Shown here: positions 1 through 5,120 of the stretch, one piece after another
Layout: each line of letters opens with the position of its first letter
Numbering within the stretch: the first letter of the stretch is position 1
Source: Ignavibacteria bacterium UBA4661
GTDB taxonomy: Bacteria; Bacteroidota; Ignavibacteria; Kapaibacteriales; UBA4661
DNA length: 5,239 nt
Reading direction: 5' to 3'
NCBI GenBank assembly: GCA_002405405.1
Contig: DHLT01000215.1
Span: forward strand, 1 to 5,239
Translations under genes and position numbers: made by a program
Notes under the pieces: model-generated
What the model was told of the DNA's origin: nothing
Database searches by the model: none
The model's input: the letters and a program-made list of their open reading frames with translations, nothing else

Positions 1-13
1 CTTTTGTCAAAAG
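1..13. repeat. Short palindrome at the left edge (CTTTTG-T-CAAAAG)
   Basis: Two 6-base arms are perfectly complementary around a single central base. The element is cut close to the window edge, so its full length is unknown. It could be the end of a terminator for an upstream gene, an operator, or chance in AT-rich DNA. The rest of 14-137 contains no gene. It is T/C-rich just before cdsA, and I find no convincing promoter pair in it. Confidence 0.25.
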
Positions 14-137
14 TTCACTGCAATGAAGCAAAACTTTCTCCTTAATTTTTCTGCAAGTTAATCAACAACCTGTGAATTGATTGCTTTGCTCTTGCTCCAA
101 CAATTTACTTGCATTCATTTCTTGTTCTTATTTCCCC

Positions 138-1028
138 ATGACTCATCTGTCCGATTCGCTGAATACTCGATTTGGCAACACAACGACACGAATACTGACA
201 GCACTTGTTGGTATTCCTATCATCATCGGCTGTACAATAGCAGGCGGATGGTGGTTTTTTGGTTTTGTGCAAATCATTACCTTACTCACACTGAAAGAGT
301 GGTTTGATCTGAGTGTACACAAACAAGCTCAGCCACTACGGGTACCGGCATACATCGCCGTCATTGCACTTGGACTGATCTTGCATTTACGTTTACCGTT
401 TGTATATGGTTTACTCTGGTGTATCGGCACGACGATCGTGATTATTGCTCTTGAGTTATGGCGCAACCTGCCCAGTGCAACACTTAATAGCGCTACAACC
501 ATCTTCGGTTTAATGGCAATCGGCTTATGCCTGCAATGTTTAGATAGTATTCGCAATTTTTTTACGGCACCATTTTTTGTATCGGCACCTCTCAGCATTC
601 CTCTTACCGACACACATAACACATTACTTCTTGCAGGTATGTTTAGTGCTATTTGGATATGTGATTCTGCTGCATTTTTTGTTGGTAAAGCTATCGGCAA
701 ACATAAGCTCTTTCCTCGTGTCAGTCCTAAAAAGTCATGGGAAGGTGCGGTTGCAGGATTCATTGCATCAGCAATTGCATTTTGGCAATTTTGCCATGCG
801 TTTCTCCCCATGATACCAGAAATACATGCTGTAATACTTGGCGCAAGCATTGGAGTTGTTGGACAAATCGGTGATCTTGCAGAATCTCTCTACAAGCGTG
901 ATGCAGGCATCAAAGACAGTTCTAACCTCATCCCCGGTCATGGCGGGTTTTACGATCGCTTTGATAGTGCGCTCTTCGTTGCACCGCTCATGTATATCTA
1001 TCTTGTATTGCTTTTTGGTATCCGGTAA
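138..1028 (+). CDS. cdsA: Phosphatidate cytidylyltransferase (CDP-diglyceride synthase), integral membrane
   Basis: The 296-residue product converts CTP and phosphatidic acid to CDP-diacylglycerol, the precursor of the major phospholipids, at the inner membrane. The family signature lies at residues 250-277: S-x2-KR at the start, KD at 259-260, then PGHGG and YDRFD. Upstream are GDLAES (245-250) and a conserved block beginning D176-SAAFFVGK and continuing through GKHK and SPKKSWEG. The rest is largely hydrophobic, with several membrane segments, the first starting near residue 19. The length fits the family. I chose ATG 138 because it is the first in-frame ATG and is followed by the usual N-terminal TRILTALVGIP-type stretch. 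The frame is open back to a TTG at 81, but those extra 19 residues look unlike the family. No Shine-Dalgarno sequence is visible; the start is preceded by TTTCCCC. folB follows after 26 bases, probably in the same transcript. Confidence 0.96.
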   Translation: MTHLSDSLNTRFGNTTTRILTALVGIPIIIGCTIAGGWWFFGFVQIITLLTLKEWFDLSVHKQAQPLRVPAYIAVIALGLILHLRLPFVYGLLWCIGTTIVIIALELWRNLPSATLNSATTIFGLMAIGLCLQCLDSIRNFFTAPFFVSAPLSIPLTDTHNTLLLAGMFSAIWICDSAAFFVGKAIGKHKLFPRVSPKKSWEGAVAGFIASAIAFWQFCHAFLPMIPEIHAVILGASIGVVGQIGDLAESLYKRDAGIKDSSNLIPGHGGFYDRFDSALFVAPLMYIYLVLLFGIR

Positions 1029-1054
1029 ACCTTTCTTTTTTCCCGCATTACTGT

Positions 1055-1441
1055 ATGATCATGACTTCAACATGTATTCGTATTCTTGGCATAGCACTGT
1101 ACGCACATCATGGTGTTTTCGATGCAGAGCAAGAACTTGGCGGTCGTTATGAAGTTGATGTTGAGCTTGTCTATGACACAACACAAGCCGAACGATCAGA
1201 TGATGTCCGCGATGCAGTGAATTATGCATCTGCCATTGCACATATCACCCATGCGTTCACATCAGAACGTTTCCGTTTACTCGAAGCTGTCGCCCGGCAT
1301 GTTTCTGACCATCTTTTTGCAGTATTTCCTGCACTCATGTCAATTACTCTGCGGATTCGTAAACTTCATGTGCCGGTATCAGCAGCATTTCAAGCGATCG
1401 AAATCGAACGGAAAGCTCTTCGTGCAGAACAGTCGCTCTAA
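1055..1441 (+). CDS. folB: Dihydroneopterin aldolase
   Basis: This 128-residue cytoplasmic enzyme cleaves 7,8-dihydroneopterin to 6-hydroxymethyl-7,8-dihydropterin and glycolaldehyde in folate synthesis. By comparison with my memory of the S. aureus enzyme, the active-site residues can be placed: Glu25 in FDAEQELG, Tyr57 in VNYAS, Glu77 in RLLEAVA and Lys103 in RKLHVPV. The N-terminal ALYAHHG matches the family's Y-x-x-H-G turn, and the length is typical. ATG 1055 is used, but the in-frame ATG at 1061 is equally possible because neither has a clear Shine-Dalgarno sequence. The product feeds directly into FolK, whose gene begins 20 bases downstream, so co-transcription with cdsA and folK is likely. 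The main alternative inside the fold family is a FolX-type epimerase; the folK neighbour argues for FolB. Confidence 0.93.
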   Translation: MIMTSTCIRILGIALYAHHGVFDAEQELGGRYEVDVELVYDTTQAERSDDVRDAVNYASAIAHITHAFTSERFRLLEAVARHVSDHLFAVFPALMSITLRIRKLHVPVSAAFQAIEIERKALRAEQSL

Positions 1442-1461
1442 TACATCTACATTGTTTGTCT

Positions 1462-1962
1462 ATGTTTGACCACATTGCTCTTTTGGGTCTTGGTGCAAAT
1501 CTCGGCGATCGACTGGCTACGCTTCAACAAGCATGTACATTGGTTGCAGAACACTCATCATCTCTTATTGCTTCTCCTATATATGAAACTGCCCCGGTAG
1601 GATTTACTGATCAGGGAGCTTTTTTGAATATGGCTGTTCTTGTCCACACACCATTAGATGCTATGGCTCTTTTTGCACTCTGCAAATCGATTGAGCACAC
1701 CTTGGGGCGCAAAGATCGTCCTCGTTGGCATGAGCGCGAAATTGATATTGATGTCTTGCTGTTTGATGATATAATTCTTAAGTCTGAACAGTGCACGATT
1801 CCTCATCCTCGCATGCACGAGCGACGATTTGTCTTGGAACCCGCAGTAGTCATAGCCCCATTATTGCGACATCCAATTTTTCAGAGTACTCTCCATGATC
1901 TTTTGATGCAGTGCCCTGATACCAATGCTGTTGTTGTACTTCAAGATCAGGTTTCCCCATGA
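1462..1962 (+). CDS. folK: 2-amino-4-hydroxy-6-hydroxymethyldihydropteridine pyrophosphokinase (HPPK)
   Basis: The 166-residue product transfers pyrophosphate from ATP to 6-hydroxymethyl-7,8-dihydropterin, the step after FolB. The N-terminus carries the family's LGLGANLGDR (residues 8-17), followed by SPIYETAPVG (38-47) and FLN (54-56). The catalytic block RWHEREIDIDVLLFD spans 88-102. Trp89, Arg92, Asp95 and Asp97 fall at the numbers I recall for the E. coli enzyme; the two aspartates bind Mg. PHPRMHERRFVLEP follows. An oddity is His90-Glu91 where many homologues have Gly-Pro. The start is the ATG at 1462; a TTG at 1456 would add two residues. No Shine-Dalgarno sequence is visible. The stop codon TGA overlaps an ATG (ATGA, 1959-1962) that opens a 34-codon frame of doubtful reality. 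Confidence 0.95.
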   Translation: MFDHIALLGLGANLGDRLATLQQACTLVAEHSSSLIASPIYETAPVGFTDQGAFLNMAVLVHTPLDAMALFALCKSIEHTLGRKDRPRWHEREIDIDVLLFDDIILKSEQCTIPHPRMHERRFVLEPAVVIAPLLRHPIFQSTLHDLLMQCPDTNAVVVLQDQVSP

Positions 1963-2078
1963 CAACCATATTTGTTATCAGATACAACTACTTTCTTTAC
2001 GCAAAGAGACAGCATGCACGACATTCTTTTAGTACATTACATTTCATATCATCAATGTGTTAAAAGTTGCCCATTCTA

Positions 2079-2103
2079 TGTACAGCTTGTCATTGTGTGT
2101 ACA
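2079..2103. promoter_or_regulatory. Pair of TGTACA palindromes upstream of the dNK gene
   Basis: The 6-base palindrome TGTACA occurs at 2079-2084 and again at 2098-2103, 19 bases apart start to start. The second copy sits inside the spacer of the candidate promoter. The position suits a repressor or activator site, but the word is short and also appears inside cdsA and folK and near 4956, so chance is a real possibility. Confidence 0.2.
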
Positions 2104-2116
2104 AATAATATTTTCT
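2087..2116 (+). promoter_or_regulatory. Candidate Bacteroidota-type promoter for the dNK gene
   Basis: TTG at 2087-2089 is followed, after exactly 19 bases, by TATTTTCT at 2109-2116. This resembles the Bacteroidota promoter (about -33 TTG, -7 TAnnTTTG) but misses the last two bases of the -7 element. It would place the transcript start near 2121, about 30 bases before the kinase ATG. It lies in the 188-base gap (1963-2150), the longest intergenic gap between the plus-strand genes, where a new transcript could begin. The rest of that gap holds nothing else I can identify. Confidence 0.3.
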
Positions 2117-2150
2117 GTTACAGATTTTTCCCATTGTAGACTTTTCTCCC

Positions 2151-2858
2151 ATGTTGAACGACACATTCTCCTCTTCTCCGCTTCGTTATGTTGCCATTGA
2201 GGGCGTTATTGGTGCAGGTAAAACAACTTTGGCAACCATGCTTGCCGAGACACTCATGCACCAACAGTCTTCAGCCGGGGAACGTACAAGTGTTCGTATT
2301 GTCAAAGAGCAATTCGAAGAAAACCCCTTCCTGCCCAAATTTTATGCAGAACCGGAACGTTACGCTTTTCAAACACAGATTTTTTTTCTCTTGAGTCGCT
2401 ATCGTCAGCAAGTGGAACTTGGTCAATTCAATCTTTTTGAAACAACCATTGTGAGTGATTACACTTTCTATAAAGATGAAATTTTTGCTCGCTTGACACT
2501 CACCGACTCCGAACTTGGTTTATATCAACAGGTAGCATCAGCACTGAAAACAATGATTCCTAAACCTGATTTGATCGTGTATTTGCAGAGTAGTGTCGAG
2601 CGTTTGATGGCAAATATCTCACAACGTGGCAGAAGCTATGAAAAACACATCAGCGAAGAATATATCACGAAGTTATACAATGAGTATAATCGTTTCTTTT
2701 TTGATCATGTTGATACGCCTGTCCTCATTATTGACACGACGCGACTTGATTTTGTGAAAAATCGTGCTCATTACGAAGAATTAGAAAACAAGATTTTAAG
2801 CCGTATCCCTCATGGCGTGGAATACTTTATTCCCCCTCTTTCAATTTTTGAAAATTAG
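2151..2858 (+). CDS. Deoxynucleoside kinase (dNK/dCK family)
   Basis: This 235-residue cytoplasmic kinase phosphorylates deoxynucleosides to 5'-monophosphates for DNA precursor salvage. The P-loop is at residues 18-25 (GVIGAGKT) preceded by Glu17. Next come the substrate-site EQFEENPFLPKFY (53-65) and QTQIFFLLSRYRQ (74-86), VSDYTF (101-106) where the eukaryotic enzymes carry ERS or DRS, and a lid RGRSYE (159-164). The P-D-L-I-V-Y-L strand at 139-145 is also typical. Bacterial relatives prefer deoxyguanosine, deoxyadenosine or deoxycytidine; substrate choice cannot be read from this sequence, so I give no symbol. The start at ATG 2151 is preceded by TTTTCTCCC and has no Shine-Dalgarno sequence. 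In-frame Met residues further in would remove the P-loop. The gene lies 188 bases after folK, and a hairpin follows its TAG stop. Confidence 0.93.
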   Translation: MLNDTFSSSPLRYVAIEGVIGAGKTTLATMLAETLMHQQSSAGERTSVRIVKEQFEENPFLPKFYAEPERYAFQTQIFFLLSRYRQQVELGQFNLFETTIVSDYTFYKDEIFARLTLTDSELGLYQQVASALKTMIPKPDLIVYLQSSVERLMANISQRGRSYEKHISEEYITKLYNEYNRFFFDHVDTPVLIIDTTRLDFVKNRAHYEELENKILSRIPHGVEYFIPPLSIFEN

Positions 2859-2861
2859 CCT

Positions 2862-2887
2862 TCGGTTTGTAACTTCGATTACACCGA
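2862..2887 (+). terminator. Imperfect hairpin after the kinase gene
   Basis: The sequence can fold as TCGG/CCGA (4 bp), a two-base bulge, and TGTAA/TTACA (5 bp) around a CTTCGA loop. It begins four bases after the TAG stop of the kinase gene. There is no run of T after it, so it is not a standard Rho-independent terminator. It may instead protect the 3' end or attenuate transcription into the downstream genes. Confidence 0.3.
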
Positions 2888-2956
2888 GTCATGATAGAGT
2901 ATAACACTTTACCCTTTGCATAATTTTTTGCTTCACTTCTTTCGTTACAGAATACA

Positions 2957-3163
2957 ATGGGTGCGCAACATCAAGAACTTACAAAAGCAGTTGGCTTATT
3001 AGCAACAGTAGCTCACGAAAAAGGTGAGCAGGACATTCACTTCGTATTGAGTTCATTGTACTATGCGCTTCACACGGGTACTATTGCTCATTTGGAGCAA
3101 GTCATCGAAGAGCAGTATTTGCAGCAGTACGCTGAACACCTACAAGCGAGTGTCGCAGAGTAA
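2957..3163 (+). CDS. Small acidic uncharacterised protein, 68 residues
   Basis: I do not recognise this protein. The 68 residues are predicted by eye to be mostly helical: one segment at about 5-20, another at about 24-39, and a long polar helix at about 43-66 rich in Glu and Gln. It has no Arg and no Cys, only two Lys, about nine acidic residues, six His and seven Gln, so it should be soluble and acidic. It has no signal peptide or membrane segment. The heptad-like hydrophobic spacing suggests it may pack as a small helical bundle or bind a partner. It sits between the kinase gene (98 bases upstream) and hemW (58 bases downstream) on the same strand, which suggests co-expression with hemW. 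No Shine-Dalgarno sequence is visible before ATG 2957. The regular amino-acid pattern and its position in an otherwise empty 363-base gap argue that it is real. Confidence 0.65.
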   Translation: MGAQHQELTKAVGLLATVAHEKGEQDIHFVLSSLYYALHTGTIAHLEQVIEEQYLQQYAEHLQASVAE

Positions 3164-3205
3164 TTACGCCATGCGAGATATTCGATACTGCTTGCATTGG
3201 CACAA

Positions 3206-3212
3206 AGAGGGG
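3206..3212 (+). promoter_or_regulatory. Shine-Dalgarno-like site of hemW
   Basis: AGAGGGG lies nine bases before ATG 3222. It is the only clear purine-rich ribosome-binding sequence before a plus-strand gene in this window, and it supports the chosen hemW start. Confidence 0.55.
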
Positions 3213-3221
3213 CAATAACGT

Positions 3222-4409
3222 ATGGAAGGCATATCGCATTCTGATGCTTCATCGCATACAGCCGAACAATTTGGTGTTTATGTGCATGTACCTTTCTGCG
3301 AAAAAAAGTGCATTTATTGCGACTTTTATTCATTGGAAACAACACATCACATCGAACATTTTGTTGACACACTGATCGCAGAAATTTATCTCCGCGCCAC
3401 AACAACCCCGTACAATCGCACAGCACAGACGCTTTTTTTTGGTGGTGGTACACCATCACTACTTTCTGCGGGGCAGATGGATCGTATTCTGACAGCACTG
3501 CGAGCGACTATTACCTTCGCACCAACTGCTGAAATTACAATAGAATGCAATCCGGGTACGGTTACACAAGAATCACTTTCTGCATATCGGGCACTCGGCT
3601 TCAACCGTTTAAGTTTTGGTGTGCAATCATTTTTTGCGGACGATTTACAATTTCTTTCAAGAATTCATACACCGGATCAAGCGGAAAAGGCTATTAGCAT
3701 AGCACGTTCCGCCGGGTTCGATAATGTTAATCTTGATTTAATGTTTGCTCTTCCGCATCAAACATTTGAGCGGTGGGATACGAATCTTCGTACAGCCCTT
3801 GCACTTGGAACTGACCATTTATCAGCATACAGTTTAATTTTTGAAGAAGGTACACCACTCAATGCCATGAAAATCAAAGGGCAGGTACGACCAGCTGATG
3901 AAGATCTTGATGCACGGCTTTATGCGCATACCATAGCTGTTCTTGCGAAGCATGGCTATATCCAATACGAGGTTTCCAACTTTGCCAAGTCCGGCAAAGA
4001 GTGTCGTCATAATTTGGTGTATTGGGAAGGTGAAGAGTATGTCAGTTTTGGACCTTCAGCACATGGATATCTGCATGGCGAACGCTACGGAAATGTTCGC
4101 AGTTTAAAACGCTATACCGATGATGTTCGCGCCGGCACTCTACCCGCCGTAAAACAGGAAACACTGGGTGTGCAAGAGCGTATGACAGAGCGTATTTTCT
4201 TAGAGCTTCGTGCCAAAGGCATTCGTGTACGAGAATTTGAACGTGATTTCCATCGCGACCCACATGCTCTACTCCAGCCTATCATCGATAAATATGCCGA
4301 CAAGCATCTATTTTACTTTCCCAACAACCGCATTGCACTGACTTCGGCGGGCTATGCTGTATGCGATGAATTGACGACGGAAGTCCTTGTCGCCGTGGAA
4401 AAAGAGTAA
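3222..4409 (+). CDS. hemW: HemW-type radical SAM protein (heme chaperone, HemN-like)
   Basis: The 395-residue product belongs to the radical SAM HemN/HemW family. The 4Fe-4S cluster ligands are Cys26, Cys30 and Cys33 in CEKKCIYCDF. GGGTPSLL (74-81) contacts SAM; ECNPGT (108-113), LSFGVQSF (130-137) and NLDLMFALPHQT (170-181) follow. YEVSNFA (249-255), CRHNLVYW (261-268) and GPSAHGY (277-283) are hallmarks of HemW. A C-terminal HemN_C-like domain fills roughly 315-390. The cluster motif ends in CDF and lacks the extra Cys of true HemN, so it is probably not an oxygen-independent coproporphyrinogen oxidase; characterised HemW proteins bind heme and deliver it. Older databases often label such proteins as coproporphyrinogen III oxidase. 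The start at 3222 has a Shine-Dalgarno sequence, and no other in-frame Met occurs before the cluster motif. The gene converges on the DUF2147 gene. Confidence 0.94.
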   Translation: MEGISHSDASSHTAEQFGVYVHVPFCEKKCIYCDFYSLETTHHIEHFVDTLIAEIYLRATTTPYNRTAQTLFFGGGTPSLLSAGQMDRILTALRATITFAPTAEITIECNPGTVTQESLSAYRALGFNRLSFGVQSFFADDLQFLSRIHTPDQAEKAISIARSAGFDNVNLDLMFALPHQTFERWDTNLRTALALGTDHLSAYSLIFEEGTPLNAMKIKGQVRPADEDLDARLYAHTIAVLAKHGYIQYEVSNFAKSGKECRHNLVYWEGEEYVSFGPSAHGYLHGERYGNVRSLKRYTDDVRAGTLPAVKQETLGVQERMTERIFLELRAKGIRVREFERDFHRDPHALLQPIIDKYADKHLFYFPNNRIALTSAGYAVCDELTTEVLVAVEKE

Positions 4410-4416
4410 CACACAA

Positions 4417-4445
4417 AAGCCCTTTCTCAGTATCGAAAAGGACTT
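4417..4445 (-). terminator. Hairpin terminator between the convergent genes
   Basis: On the minus strand, AAGTCCTTT pairs with AAAGGGCTT through nine pairs including one G-U, around an 11-base loop, and is followed by TTTTGTGTG. This is a reasonable Rho-independent terminator for the DUF2147 gene, beginning 30 bases after its stop. On the plus strand the G-U becomes an A-C mismatch and only a weak T-rich stretch follows, so termination of hemW by the same hairpin is possible but weaker. Confidence 0.6.
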
Positions 4446-4475
4446 CTACACTTCTTAAATTTTGAGTATACTTTC

Positions 4476-4946
4476 TCACTGTTTCACGCGATGCCATCGT
4501 TCGGTTTTACCTAACAGCGGAATGCCTACATAGCCCCGTACTTTCAGCGTATGCTTGTTGTCTTCCAATTCCATTTTACATTTATAGGTATCACCATCTT
4601 CGGCACTATATATTCGTCCTCCCGACCATTCGTCATCACCATCAAACGTAAAATTTGTCAAGAAGAGCATATTCTTCAACGGACGATTGCGCAGTGCCGG
4701 ATCAGGATTTTTTCGATCTGTTTTTGTTTCAAATGTCGAAGAGCCACCCCAAATCAATTTACCTTCATACGTACCATTAGCGGCACGATAGATTTCAAAT
4801 TTAGCTTTAGCAGTATCATGAGCTTGATCTCGGAACCAAATACCAACAACATCATCGGCTTGAAATTTTTGAGCAAGCAAATCGGGCACCTGCGCGCCTG
4901 CTATGAGAATACTCACAGCAATCGATATAATAATGCGGTATAGCAT
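4476..4946 (-). CDS. Secreted DUF2147 family protein
   Basis: The 156-residue product has a signal peptide: a short basic start (MLYR), a hydrophobic core at about 5-18 and a likely cleavage after Ala25 (LLA before Gln26), so the mature protein should be periplasmic or exported. The mature part matches DUF2147 as I know it: GIW (35-37), FEIYR (50-54), YEGKLIW (60-66), TDRKNPDPALRNRPL (76-90), FDGDDEWSGGRIY (101-113), YKCKMEL (121-127) and LKVRGYVGIPLLGKTERW (134-151). The family is a small beta-rich domain of no established biochemical function. I chose the start at 4946 because AGAGG lies five bases upstream and the signal peptide begins there. The frame stays open upstream to 5060, but those 38 residues have no family resemblance and would bury the signal peptide. 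The gene appears monocistronic. Confidence 0.9.
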   Translation of the reverse strand: MLYRIIISIAVSILIAGAQVPDLLAQKFQADDVVGIWFRDQAHDTAKAKFEIYRAANGTYEGKLIWGGSSTFETKTDRKNPDPALRNRPLKNMLFLTNFTFDGDDEWSGGRIYSAEDGDTYKCKMELEDNKHTLKVRGYVGIPLLGKTERWHRVKQ

Positions 4947-4951
4947 AACAA

Positions 4952-4956
4952 CCTCT
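4952..4956 (-). promoter_or_regulatory. Shine-Dalgarno site of the DUF2147 gene
   Basis: Read on the minus strand, AGAGG is followed by the five-base spacer TTGTT and then the ATG at 4946. This decides the start in favour of 4946 over the longer open frame. Confidence 0.65.
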
Positions 4957-5064
4957 GTACATGGTGAAAATAGTGAAGAGTAGTGATTATTAATGATGCA
5001 GTAGAAAGGCTCTCGAACATATAAATACTTTTGGCAAGCATCGCATTTATGTGGTATCAATTTA

Positions 5065-5077
5065 CAAACTTATAGCA
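5065..5077 (-). promoter_or_regulatory. Candidate promoter element for the DUF2147 gene
   Basis: The minus strand reads TGCTATAAGTTTG here. It contains an extended -10-like TGCTATAAG and, overlapping it, TAAGTTTG, which matches the Bacteroidota -7 consensus TAnnTTTG. No good upstream element is found at the usual 17 or 19-base spacing (a TTG lies about 25 bases away). It would give a leader of roughly 110 bases. The region 4957-5120 holds nothing else I can identify. Confidence 0.25.
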
Positions 5078-5120
5078 TACATCATATAGAGGTGATACAA
5101 TCTATAACAACTTCGCATTT

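Noticed and set aside
81..137. Longer cdsA starting at TTG 81
   Set aside because: The added residues do not resemble CdsA N-termini, and ATG 138 precedes the conserved part at the usual distance.
329..850. 173-codon open frame on the minus strand
   Set aside because: It is fully antisense to cdsA, which has clear family motifs; the translation shows no domain pattern.
1963..2150. Riboswitch or small RNA in the gap after folK
   Set aside because: No stable paired core or known riboswitch consensus could be found by eye; only short palindromes and T-rich stretches are present.
3088..3498. 136-codon Cys-rich open frame on the minus strand
   Set aside because: It is antisense to hemW and the small protein gene. 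The many Cys arise from reading the complement of Ala- and Thr-rich codons; there is no regular metal-binding spacing.
3222..4409. Oxygen-independent coproporphyrinogen III oxidase (HemN)
   Set aside because: The cluster motif ends in CDF without the extra Cys of HemN, and the HNxxYW and EVSNFA blocks fit HemW.
4551..4943. 130-codon plus-strand open frame
   Set aside because: It is antisense to the DUF2147 gene, which has convincing family motifs, and it lacks its own.
4947..5060. 38-residue N-terminal extension of the DUF2147 protein containing a CDAC pair
   Set aside because: The Shine-Dalgarno site and signal peptide both point to the start at 4946; the extension would bury the signal peptide.
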